From contig JAZGTN010000037.1 in the NCBI GenBank assembly GCA_037783415.1, positions 682,001 through 746,000 of the forward strand: a stretch of 64,000 nucleotides of DNA, in the 5' to 3' direction. The position numbers and the translations under genes are program-made. The stretch comes from Leptasterias polaris. Lineage: Eukaryota > Echinodermata > Asteroidea > Forcipulatida > Asteriidae. Below, piece after piece: positions 1 to 55,911 of this stretch. Position 1 is the first letter of the stretch; every line of letters begins with the position of its first letter. Under the pieces are notes generated by a model. The model had not been told where the DNA came from and made no database searches. It was given only the letters and a program-made list of their open reading frames with translations.

Positions 1-123
1 TGCGTGTGCCATAGAAATCAAACCAGGAACGCTAAGACGCGTTTAGACGCGCATACGGCCTGTCCTATGATATGGCCGCTTTCATGCACTCTGCGTTCCT
101 GGTTTGATTTCTATGGCACACGC
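1..123. repeat. Foldback MITE at window edge
   Basis: Arms of 32 bp at 1-32 and 92-123 are perfect inverted copies (outer end TGCGTGTGCCATAGAAATC) around a loop of about 59 bp. It is followed by a CA microsatellite to about 135. The element may begin before the window. No coding capacity. Confidence 0.85.
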
Positions 124-412
124 ACACACACACACTCACAGACGCCATGTTGTGGGGCATTTGAAAGGTAACGTCATATTCGATACGGTCTATACAACGT
201 CTCTTCTCAGAGGCAACACTCCTCCCAAAAGAGATTTACACATGACTGTAATAGTTAGTTTTTCAAACAAACATTTGTGCTAATCAACCAGTTCATGCAG
301 TATCAGGAAACCAGTTAAAAACAACACACGTTGTAGGGGAGTTTTGCTGGTAACCTACTTCAGCTTAGTATATGTTTTCTGTGCTCAGCCAATTTGTGTT
401 TAAGCAGCTCTA

Positions 413-418
413 TTTAAT
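413..418 (-). terminator. Possible ATTAAA poly(A) signal for PFKFB
   Basis: ATTAAA on the minus strand about 670 nt past the PFKFB stop codon. I saw no AATAAA on this strand between the stop and the window edge, so the true 3' end could lie outside the window. Weak evidence. Confidence 0.2.
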
Positions 419-575
419 TGGGCTGTAGGCGGCTACAGCTACGGCTTTGATTGTTGCTCAGGGTGTTGCTCAGGAGATCCTAATGTATACCTCAACACAG
501 GATGATGCGGAAATCTAGCCATAGCTAAGCTCCCATAGCAGAAGGGTAAGGGCAACTTTGAGCATTTTTCAAACC

Positions 576-735
576 AAAGTCCGGTTCATACTTCCTGCAA
601 ATGTTGACGTCACAGGGCTGTTTTTGCTGCGAACGTTTCGCACATCTTAACTCTTCCGAATCGTTCACTGTGAATTTGTGACGTCAAAATTTGTATCGCA
701 TTTGCATTTGCGGGAAGTAGTATGAACCGGGCTTT
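576..735. repeat. Foldback MITE with CRE palindromes
   Basis: Imperfect terminal inverted repeats, with the left arm starting near AAAGTCCGGTTCATACTTCC. TGACGTCA octamers lie in both halves (605-612 and 679-686). It sits in the 3' UTR or 3' flank of PFKFB. Confidence 0.75.
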
Positions 736-1084
736 AGGCTTGGGCTCTGTTATCAAATTTGGAGCAGTGTGCATTTTGCCTGGAGTCGGAGCCCAAGTGG
801 AGGGTTTGAAAAAATCCACATATTGTAGTACTGGGATTTTTGTTCAATTGCAGCACTTTGAGATGTAATTATTTCAATATCCGAGAATAGACCGATTCCT
901 TGAGCTCCACTGCCTTAGTTGTTGAACATCACAACTACAACCTCATACCCAAAAGTGTAACATTTTTTCTTAGCCAAACATTGTTTAACACTGCTGTCAA
1001 CTCTATGAAATTGGGCCCATGTTAATGAGAAGTATGAGGTAAGTTGTTTCCCAAAGTGAACTTTTCTATTTGACCTTTTCCATC

Positions 1085-46094
<45,010 letters not shown>

Positions 46095-46199
46095 CTTTAG
46101 CTAGAGAATATTTGCACATGTGTACTACATTATAACACCTGTGTGCAACAGTTCAAGGAGTTGAAAATTGCATAATATGCAATAGTCTCAGGCCTAATA

Positions 46200-46370
46200 T
46201 TTGACTCTGGGAAAAAGTAGGACAAAACAGTATGGGCTGGCCTACAAGTGTATAGTCTTTTATACTGTTCATGCTATTCAATAACGATTTTGCTGACCAT
46301 TTTTTCTGAGGGTAATTGGAAATTAGACTATATAAAGTGGGAAGAATATCATGCCTGTCTACTATGTTGC
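46200..46370. repeat. Diverged dispersed repeat
   Basis: Third member of the family at 3735-3975 and 29655-29885 (GGGAAGAATATCATGCCTG). Confidence 0.45.
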
Positions 46371-47690
46371 ATGCGTATTTAACTTGTGCATGAGTACTCC
46401 CTTATGCGCTGGGTTAACAGCGAAAATAGTATGGCACTTGATGGTAAATGGATCAGCTATAATTTCTGCTTTCGATCATGAATATGGGGTAAAAAAGTAA
46501 TTTCTAACATGTGTGATTGTGACTATGATCCAGAAAATGATGTTCGGCACCAATTCTTAAGATGAAAAAGAATAAACAACATCACATTTTGGCTAATCAT
46601 TTACATCATCACCACATAGAGTCTGTAAATTTGCAACTCTGCAGCTATTTTTATGAGGTCAGCTGAATGAACAGGCCTCACCAAGATGTGAGATTTGATC
46701 ATTTGATTGCAGACAATGAATGTGCTTTGGTCAGATCAAATAAAATAATGTACAGACACTATTTATACCCATATGCTTTTACGCTGCCCTGCCCTACATT
46801 CTTATATTTATTAATAACTGTTAGTGTTAGCTTACAATCCCAGACAGATTAATGAGATTAAAATGAGATCCTAAAAACATAGCAAAAGATATTTGCTTTT
46901 GCTGTTATTTTTATAAATAAATGGATGTTGAAAATAAAGAGAGGACAATGTTGTTTATCACATCAGTCTAGTTCCCTGACCATACTTTAGATAAACTGAT
47001 CAATCTATCATAGCTGGGAATTCTCAGGTCAGGGGAACTGGACTAATTCTAAACAATTTCGGCCGACAATCCTTGGAAAATAGTATAAATTTCCACTTTT
47101 CTTGAAAACAAAAGCACACAAAAAGTCCTACTACACATGTATATTACTGTACATGTAAACTAATATTTGATTTTTCCATATACATTAGGCCAAGTAAAAT
47201 AAATAACCTGTTGCTCGTCCCCACCCGTTCCGATTTTGGAGGCCGCACCGAATTTTTTGTTATTTGTTATTTTACAAAAAAAATATATATATATATATAT
47301 TTTTTTTTTTTTATCTTTGAAATCAATTTACATATTTAGATCTATTTTAAATGTATCCTTCATTTTTATTGAGCAATTTCATCATCTTTCTTGCATGTAG
47401 GCCTACAAAAAATGCTATTTCCACAACGCAATCGTGAGAAACTCCACATTTTCTTTGAAACATTTTGCCACAGTTCTTTTTTGAACAAGATCTTTGCACC
47501 AGGACGTGATGCACGAGCAACATGTTATTTATTTTACTTTGCCTTACATGTATTGATAATTTTATATACCTTTTTGGAATCACTACACTGAAGAAGATGT
47601 CGTGATGACATCAAAAGCTACGCTGCTGCGCTACCGATCGATTCCAAAAAGTTGTACATAAAACAATACAACGTACTCTTGTCTTATAGC
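46371..47690. other. Stretch with no gene seen
   Basis: AT-rich; contains an A-run/(AT)n/T-run block at about 47275-47311. No exon with both splice sites recognised. Confidence 0.4.
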
Positions 47691-47695
47691 CCAGG

Positions 47696-48264
47696 TTGGA
47701 CTCCTCCGTTGTTGCATACAACGCGACGGAGTCCAGGGTATAAAGGGGCTCTGCCATTGCGAACAAATTTATAAATAAAATAAAAAATATTTTTACCTAT
47801 TTGAGGAAGCTGAAACTTGACTCACATATTCCTTGTGTCCTGAACTTTACGCCTGCTCTATTCAGATTTGAAAATTTTATCCTTGGATGACATTATTTCT
47901 GAAAATAAGTCCGAGTTGTGCACTGGCGATGTGACAACCTCAACTGACATGGAACCAAGTCCACAAAAGAGGGCGCTGTCTAACCCGTAACACTCAACGT
48001 TTTTACTTCCGGGCGGCAACACGACTGAGTCACAGCGCCAGTGCACAACTCGGACTTATTTTCGGAAATAATGTCATCCATGGATGTATTTGTTCGTTTT
48101 TGAACTCATCAAAAGTGTAGTTAGGGGCACCAAGAATAAATGAATGGAGTTTCAGCTTCTCAAATTAGGTAAAAATATGAAAAAATTGTACTCAAAATTT
48201 TGTTCGCATTGTACAGGATCTTTATACCCAGGACGTCAGTGCAGTGGCACTGACTGACGTCCTA
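47696..48264. mobile_element. Foldback element with terminal hairpins
   Basis: The long inverted repeats of 47736-48229 begin GGGTATAAAG and end CTTTATACCC. An inner arm of about 45 bp (AAGTCCGAGTTGTGCACTGG and inverse) is near perfect. Each end is capped by its own hairpin: GGACTCC...GGAGTCC at 47696-47735 and AGGACGTCAGT...ACTGACGTCCT at 48230-48264. Confidence 0.75.
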
Positions 48265-48381
48265 CCTACCAGGGCTATCTTGTCTTACTACGTTACTGTC
48301 TAGTATGATGTTTTGAAATAATTCAATACTTTAGTTTTGTACCACCTTTGGGAAGTTTCACTTGCTTTTATGATTGTTCAG

Positions 48382-48621
48382 CCTAACGCATTCATGGTAT
48401 TTTTACCTCCACCGTACTTACATGGTTCCGATATAGGCATGATCACTCCACGTGTTTTGCAGGAAGCACAAAGAAAAGCAAGAGTGAATGCAGTATTTCC
48501 TTTACATTCACGTTCACAACTGAAGCAACAAGTAACACACGCTCAATCACACACATACATGTCAGACTTAATCGGGCCAGTATCGTTGTCCAGTCTGCCA
48601 GAGAGACACCACTCCAAATAG
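48382..48621 (+). CDS. Possible terminal coding exon, unknown family
   Basis: After an acceptor-like TTGTTCAG, an open phase-0 frame of 79 codons runs to TAG at 48619-48621. It is balanced in composition, not repeat-like: PPPYLHGSDIGMITPRVLQE early, then YMSDLIGPVSLSSLPERHHS at the end. AATAAA follows at 48748-48753. I do not recognise the family and found no upstream exon. It may be a real last exon, a fragment, or chance. Confidence 0.3.
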   Translation, partial: PNAFMVFLPPPYLHGSDIGMITPRVLQEAQRKARVNAVFPLHSRSQLKQQVTHAQSHTYMSDLIGPVSLSSLPERHHSK

Positions 48622-48747
48622 ATGCCTTTTCTTAATAATGGTTCCAGATCATTCCAGGAATTCATCAATCAAGTCTGTAAATTTCTACCAATCAATGTCT
48701 AATCCTCAAAAACAGGTCAAACACATGTCAAAATAATTTTCTCTGTG

Positions 48748-48753
48748 AATAAA
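48748..48753 (+). terminator. AATAAA poly(A) signal candidate
   Basis: 127 nt after the TAG of the possible exon at 48382-48621; meaningful only if that exon is real. Confidence 0.25.
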
Positions 48754-49950
48754 CGAATCCTTAGATTTACCACTCAGAAACATGTATCCATGATGTAGGT
48801 GGTAGAGTGTTGCTCAATACTGACAGTGAAGGTCACCTGAAAGCATTGTCTGATTCAGGTTCCACACAGCACCTGCTTAAAGCATGTACACAATGCACAT
48901 GCAGGTACATTTCCACAACAGTCATTAATAGTCACTGAAGGCTGAAGGCAATCACTCTCAAAACCTGGGCGATTCCCTTGTTCTGCTCTGATTTTTCAGT
49001 ACATGTACTAAATAAACAGAAACAATTACTAACTGCTGCAGATTATCAGCCCACACTTCAAACCCACACAATGAGTTTACAGTGGTTGAAACCGCTGGAG
49101 ATGTATCTTTCACTGCAGCACTCAGGCCTTCCACACTGACAAATGATTCACTACACCATCTAACAGATTGCATAGAATTGGTACTCAGAATGGTTCAAGC
49201 CTTATGCCAAATTAGACAAGTCACGGTCCCCTCTATATTCTGCTGCATACAAACATTGATGCATTGACCACACTGCAAACATGTGGCCTGTGCATGATCA
49301 GGTGATAGCACTGTCAATATTCAGGGTGCATAATGATTATTATGCTAAGTGCTACATGTATAATGGGCAGGAATAGAACCCCATTGCACAATAATTGGTC
49401 TATTGTTGATGACCCCAATGATAACATGGTGTTGGGTTTAGTACTGTCAGTTTGCAAATTCACCTAGTAGCTATTATTTATAAATTCTTTATTTTCAGTC
49501 CACTCTTAGCACATTTATCATGTTATATTGTACGATCTTCACGTGTAATTCAATAGGACATAATGATTGTGTACTACTTTATCTGTTTATTGTATTTTCA
49601 TTTATAAATTATTTATGTTCAGTAAAACCCCACATTTATTACATTTATCACATTCATTGTGTTATATTGTACGATTCCCTTCAGTAATCCAACAAGACGC
49701 AAGGTACATGTTTCTGTTATAATTATTGTTTAATTGTAGCATTTATTGCATTGCATTACCCAGGTGCCTGGTCTCGTATAAGCCTCGGCTTTCTATCAGA
49801 CACCTCCATACTTCTACTTCTTTAAAACTCTATACCCTATGTAAACATTGTATTTTGATTGATGTATGGAAATAAACCAAACTAAACTAAACTATGATCT
49901 AATGGCCCATGGTTGACCTACATGTACTTGTATGGATAAATATTAACTTA
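48754..49950. other. Stretch with no gene seen
   Basis: AT-rich with scattered TACATGTA motifs and a short AAACTAAACTAAACTA run near 49875. No domain recognised. Confidence 0.4.
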
Positions 49951-49954
49951 TTAA

Positions 49955-50939
49955 AGGGACACGTTGCCTTCGGATTGGGCGCTTTGGGCTACAACAAGCG
50001 TTTGATGTGAAATGAACACGGTCGGAAAGATGTTTTAAAAGTAGAATATAATGATCCACACAAACATTCCTCAAAACTGTGTGGTTTTCCTTTTATTCGT
50101 GAACTAACACGGTCCGCCATTTATGGGAGTCAAGATTTTGACTCCCATAAATGGCCGACGTGTTCCTACTAGTCTTATTTCCAGTCGTAAAACGATGATC
50201 AGAGTACTGCTGTGATGCGCCGTGTCTAAGTCCTCATCCCTCATGTCCACAATAAACATTTGACAATTGCACCAGTTGTTTCTCTCGGTTAGTCCCATGA
50301 CAGTTTTCTTACCCTGATTGACTAGGTTTCTTCTTTTTGGACACGTCTTAAATCTGTTTTTTGTGGCGATCCATTTTGACATATGATCGAACGGTGTAGG
50401 TGTTTACATACACGTTCATACAAACCGAGCTACCTGAAGCTACGCCGCGTATTCGCGGAATAACCAGCCACATATTCTGAAAATAGAATACACGCAACAC
50501 AGGGAGGTGAACAAATGAGCCATATTATACTCACCTCCCTGTACTGCATGTGTTCTATTTTTCAGAATATGCATCTGGTTATTCCGCGAATACGCGGCTG
50601 GCAATTTCGGGCCCAATACTGTGCTAGCTTTGGAGGTAGAGAATGGTATGTTACCCAGTGTTCATCTGATAGGTTTACCAGGCCACTGGCTACGGCAACA
50701 GCCTAACTACTGTTCATTGCGCATTTTGCCATTACATGGACAATGGTATTTACGGCTGGAAATACATATACGTTTCGCGGGAAAGATGTCGAGGGGTCAG
50801 GGGCCAATGTTGTTTTTTTAATCACCATTCACTAATTATTACACATTAAAGGTGTTTTATTGCAAGAACAACTCTTAATAAGAATAAGGAACACCTCCAA
50901 ACAGTAAAATTTCATGAGATTTGAAGGCAACGTGTCCCT
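49955..50939. mobile_element. TTAA-flanked MITE, intact copy
   Basis: Termini AGGGACACGTTGCCTT and AAGGCAACGTGTCCCT, flanked by TTAA at 49951-49954 and 50940-50943, as in piggyBac-type elements. Contains an 18-bp-stem hairpin at about 50115-50154 (CCATTTATGGGAGTCAA). 985 bp, non-coding. Confidence 0.88.
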
Positions 50940-50960
50940 TTAAGCATGGATTGGATTAAG

Positions 50961-50985
50961 CATGGAGGTAGAATCTACCTCCATG
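50961..50985. repeat. 25-bp palindrome CATGGAGGTAG...CTACCTCCATG
   Basis: Sits in the 48 bp between the two TTAA MITEs. Similar half or decayed copies occur at about 29228-29263 and 53330-53345. Confidence 0.7.
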
Positions 50986-50991
50986 AATTAA

Positions 50992-53230
50992 AGGAACACG
51001 TTGCCTTCGGATTGGGTGCTTTGGGCTATAAAAAGCGTTTGATGTGTTTGAACATGGTTGGAAAGATGTTTTAAAAGTAGAATATAATGATCCACACAAA
51101 CATTCCTCAAAACTGTGTGGTTTTCCTTTTATTCGTGAACTAACACGGTCCGCCATTTATGGGAGTCAAGATTTTGACTCCCATAAATGGCCGACATGTT
51201 CCCACTAGTCTTATTTCCAGTCGTAGTACATGCTCACAATCACATGCTAAACTATTTGCTGATCAGAGTGCTGCTGTGGTGTGCTATGTTTAAGTTCTTT
51301 CCTCCCGTCCACAATAAACATTGGGTATAAACAACACCGTTCGTTTCTCTCGGTTAGTCCCATGTCAGTTTTTTACTGATTGACGAGGTTTCTTCTTTTG
51401 GACGCGTCTTCAATCTGTTTTTTGTGTGTGGCGATCCATTTTGACATGTGAACGGTGTAGGTGTTTACATATACACGTACATATACCGAGCTAGCTGAAG
51501 CTACCAGCCGCATATTCCGAAAATAGAATACATATGCAATACAGGGAGGTGAACAAATGAGCCATTTATTAACCTAGCTCCCTGTACTGCATGTGTTCTC
51601 TTTCGGAATACGCGGCTGGTTATTCCGCGCGAATACACGGCTGGCGATTTCGGGCCCAATACTGTGCTAGCTTCAGCTCGGTGCGTCGCGAGAGGAAGAG
51701 AATGGTATAATACCCAGTGTTCATCTGTTAGGTTTACCAGTCCACTGGCTACAGCAACAGCCTATACTGTTCATTGCGCATTTTGCCCATTACATGGACG
51801 ATGGTATTTACGGCTGGAAATACATATACGTTTCGCGGGACAGATGTCGAGGGGTCAGAGGGCAATGTTGTTTTTTGTAATCACCATTAACTACCGTAAT
51901 TTCTTGCGTACAAGACGCGTCTTATCTGACGTTTTTGACCACAAAATCATCACTGCGCCTTGTATTCCGGTGCGCCTTGTATGATGTCGCTTGAGATCAA
52001 AATGACCGCGGCCGACGTGCAAATAATCTAGGCCCTATTTAATGTAGCTGCGGTCAGGTTAATAATGCGGTCGCCAACCATCAACTCACCACGCATTGTT
52101 GACGTAGTACATTATCAGCGCTCAACTCTCCAGACAATGTCGCCAGATTTTCATTCCGACAATGACGCGATGTATTGAGCCGCCTTTGTGGCCACGTGTC
52201 CCTATACATAACGACCGTGAATTCATACCAACAATGCAGCAACGTGTTCATCACTTCTTTTGTGGCCGCGATTTCGTACCAAAAATACTGCATTCAGATT
52301 AATCAGAACGATTGCGGAAGCATTCACCCAACCTCTATTGTGTGAACGGTGATTCACGCATTCACCCAACCTGTGTGAAAGGTGCGACCATGTCCATGGT
52401 TTACTTTAATCAACTTTATAAAAATAAACTGTAATCGTTACTTTTTAATTGATTGTATTTTATAAACGAAAAAACAATTATAAATCACGGGAAGTGACCC
52501 TTTTTCGAAACTAATTCTATGGTAGACCTTCAGCTTAGTTAATTGTTTCGTTTATTTTAGCTCAAAAGTTAGACATAAAATAACTGTGGAGAAAACAAAC
52601 CAGAAAAACGACGTCTTTGAATAAATGTTTGTGGTATAAAATAAAGAAAAGAACTTCTCATTAATTATAAATGTCACGTCCCCATCGATATCGGAATGGC
52701 AGGAGATTTTTCCTGTATGGTAGCGCCCTCTGTTGAACAAACAGATCTCTTCAGCCCTGCGGTAGCGCCCTCTGTTGGTCACCTGTAAACTCCCTTCAAC
52801 CCCTTGTGACACACGGGAGAAGAATCTCCTGAAAAAGTCGCTGAACGGTAGGTTGTTTCAGTTTAAAATGAACTTTTCTACATGTCTCTACATGTTTCAA
52901 GCACATGTGATTTCTATTTATTCACATGTTGATTAGCGTGGTACTTTTAGGGTAACAAAATGACCCCTTTTTGGCGATGTACCGATACGGTCTGCTGTTT
53001 GCAGTCACAGTGCATGTAAGATCATGCGCCTTGTACGGCGGTGCGCCTTGTCTGTTGACGCTTGATTTTTTTTTGGTAATTTCACGGCCCTGCGCCTTGT
53101 ACGCCCCGCGTCTTGTACGCAAGAAATTACGGTAATTATTCATTAGAGGTGTTTTTTGCTTGAACAACTCTTAATAAGGATAAGGAACACCTCCAAACAG
53201 TAAAATTTCATTTGAAGGCAACGTGTCCCT
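50992..53230. mobile_element. TTAA-flanked MITE, interrupted copy
   Basis: Same family and orientation as 49955-50939, with TTAA at 50988-50991 and 53231-53234. Without the insertion at 51894-53132 it would be about 1.0 kb. Confidence 0.88.
51894..53132. mobile_element. Nested TA-flanked MITE (CCGTAATTTCTTGCG)
   Basis: Ends CCGTAATTTCTTGCGTACAA and inverse, TA at 51892-51893 and 53133-53134. Subterminal GCGCCTTGTA motifs repeat at both ends. 1,239 bp, no transposase. TA target suggests the Tc1/mariner group. Confidence 0.88.
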
Positions 53231-53234
53231 TTAA

Positions 53235-54691
53235 GCAAGTACCAGCAGAAAACATAGAGAAAGGACCACACAGAAAAAGGGACCAAGAAAAACGAAAGGC
53301 AGAGGGTCAGTGATATAAGTGTGTACTCTATTTCTACCTCCATGGTACATGTTTGTGGGAGTGTTGAAATTATTGGATCCTACAGATATGCAAATCAGTT
53401 GATTGGATGAGTTGAATCATTGTTCATCTGTTGTCATAGCTACCTGTACTTGCTGTAAAATTCAACAACTTGGAAGAGGTTTCCAGTAATTTCTTTTCAA
53501 TCAAAGGTATACTGCACTCTAGCAACTGTGTGAACATAAACATTTTTTTTTTAGGAATGTGAATGTGATTATGACGTTAGGATAACGACTTTCCACATTC
53601 ATTCCCAATAACTGCCTGCTACCAATGTATCTCGGCAGAACAAGAATGCCTGCAAGTTGTGGTCAAGGTTGACTTCAGAATTCAGCTCCCACTGCCTAAT
53701 TTCATACATAATGTGCAGATGATTTACTTTTGCTGTTATTTTCATTATTTTGGGGGGATTTGGGGGTTAATAAACATGTTATCCGGGGCTAACAAAACTA
53801 CCGTAGCACTGACCTGTTTCAAGTTTTGTGTACGAAGATGGTGGGAAAACAAAGACTAGAGCTTCTTACACAAAATTGTTCGAGTAGTCTGGTCCGTTGA
53901 GTTGACAAAACTGAGCAATTTGTAGGCAGCTGGAAATTCTCAGGTTGGAGAATGTGACTACATGTATTTCTAATGATCGTTGGCCGATAATTGTTGGATT
54001 TTTTTGTTTTTAACAAATTAATTTTTTTCTTGACAACGAAAGCCCACCCGGTGCCATGACATTATAGAATGGTTAAGATTGCTTGTACGGGTATTTTGTT
54101 TGTAATTAAGTAGTTTTGTTTGAAAATAACTACCTTTATGCAGAAAATATTGATTTAACAAATTTCAATTGCTGAGCAAAAGTTACCTGCAACCATTCAC
54201 AAAAGGTAAATCATTTTACTTTGATATAGCTTAAGTTATTATTTTTTATTAGTGATCCCAAATCTTCAACAAGAATTGTGAAATAACTGTGTTGCAGGTG
54301 TGTGTAATGAACAGGTGTTGTCGTGTGTTTGTCGACAAAGTCAGACCATAACACTGACCTGACATGAACATGTGATATCAGATTCACAATCTGTTTTTAT
54401 TGTCTACTTAATAAGATAAAATACATGTATTATCTTCATAAGATAAAATATTATCTGTTCAAAAGTCGCAGCCCCCTTGTGATCCCTTGTGTATCTTTAA
54501 CTTTGGTTTATACTCAGACACGAATAAAACAAGCAGGCAAATTATATTTTGATTGAATGTCACAGCCTCTGAAAACTGTTTTATTATTCTTATTATTATT
54601 ATGCCAAAACAAAATTGTGAAGGTTGCCGAAAAGGTAATGGCTAACCAGTCACACACTTAAAAGAGCTTGGGATACACTTGACCCCCATTG
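53235..54691. other. Stretch with no gene seen
   Basis: AT-rich, no repeat termini recognised; open frames here look random. Confidence 0.4.
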
Positions 54692-54905
54692 TTTGGCCAT
54701 TACCTGGCTTCTTCTATACCAATGTACACCACAAAAAAATTTGGCCATTACCTGGCTTCTTCTATACCAATGTACACGTGACACAACAACAACAAATTTG
54801 GCCATTACCTGGCTTCTTCTATACCAATGTACACGTGACACAACAACAACAAATTTGGCCATTACCTGGCTTCTTCTATACCAATGTACACGTGACACAA
54901 CCATT
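54692..54905. repeat. 57-bp tandem repeat, four units
   Basis: Units begin TTTGGCCATTACCTGGCTTC at 54692, 54740, 54797 and 54854; the first spacing is 48, the others 57. It lies about 420 bp beyond the 3' end of the retrotransposon ORFs. 57 is a multiple of three, so long frames exist in all copies. Confidence 0.95.
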
Positions 54906-55322
54906 AAGGGGCACCACGCCCATATTACTTATTTGGCAAACAAATTTTGTCTGCGTGCACACCTGACTCCAATCACGTGGGCACACAGGCAGAATGCAAT
55001 GAAACAATTATTGAAACTACATGTAGTCATACCTTGTACAATGAGGTTAACCCATCAATCAATTAAGTTGTGAAATTCCACCTTGAGACATGCGGTTGGA
55101 ATTAACCTCTGGGGAACCTCAGAGCGCTAACACAACTTATTGTTACAATACTTTATCTTAATATGAAGAAGGGGCGTGTAAGTTCCTTGAACAAGGTGTA
55201 CAAAGTTAAAGAAATATTTTGACAAAGTACATTTACTTGCAACTATAACCCCAAAACCCGAAAAACTGTGTGAATCCCGTCTAAAAAGCCAAACGCGCCA
55301 ACGCGTCCCGCAGGGAGAGCAC

Positions 55323-55343
55323 TTTTTTTTTTTTTTTTTTTTT
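55323..55343 (-). repeat. Poly(A) run flush with SGNH stop codon
   Basis: On the minus strand the last codons are ATG TGG TAA and the A-run of 21 begins within TAA. Could be a retrotransposed mRNA tail or an internal homopolymer. Confidence 0.9.
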
Positions 55344-55911
55344 ACCACATAGCAAGAACACAAGAACGCAAGTTGTCCCGAAACAATGTTGTGCCCAAAG
55401 GCGACAAATGTACGCCATCAAAGCGATATAAGGCCGTTTCGGTCCAAGTAAATTGGGGATGGTGCAAGCAGTATGCCCCTAACCTGACACATTGAGACCT
55501 AGCCCAGCGATTAACTGCCCGCCGTTTCCTTTCAACGGCGGGTTGGGACTTGGCCCCAAAGTAGAACACCCGTGGCAGAATGTCAGACCAGACAATTTTA
55601 GATGAAGGGAACCGACAAATGTAATCCTGTAGCGTGACCGAAATGCGGTGCCGCATACAAAATTCATCTACACTAACTAAATCATTTGTGCCAATATGAA
55701 ATATAATAATGGCAGGAGTTGCCCCACCACACGATTGCAACAAAGTTCCCAAGTCACACATGCCAGCCCCACTTTTTCCCTTCCACACCACGGGACGAGG
55801 TAGATTGATAGCCCCAGCAGTGGCTGCCCAGCGGACGATGGAGTCGCCAATTATCCAAACCGGACCTAATGATAAGTCACAGAAAATGAGGGGATTGGTA
55901 TACTGATTAAA
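55342..55911 (-). CDS. SGNH/GDSL-type hydrolase domain of the retrotransposon
   Basis: Block I IIGDSIVRW (nucleophile Ser codon within 55848-55840), block III HIGTNDL, block V DGVHLSPLG with Asp and His. These are the catalytic signatures of SGNH hydrolases (esterase-like, role in Ngaro elements unknown). The frame is open from directly after the recombinase stop TAA (55914-55912) and is the same frame, so the domain is separated from the recombinase by one codon. It has no obvious ATG before the GDS block; expression would need read-through, re-initiation, or loss of the stop. Confidence 0.82.
   Translation of the reverse strand, partial: FNQYTNPLIFCDLSLGPVWIIGDSIVRWAATAGAINLPRPVVWKGKSGAGMCDLGTLLQSCGGATPAIIIFHIGTNDLVSVDEFCMRHRISVTLQDYICRFPSSKIVWSDILPRVFYFGAKSQPAVERKRRAVNRWARSQCVRLGAYCLHHPQFTWTETALYRFDGVHLSPLGTTLFRDNLRSCVLAMW

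Noticed and set aside
54650..55073. Repeat-containing protein with ITWLLLYQC units
   Set aside because: 57-bp units keep several frames open on both strands; no start context or splice evidence.
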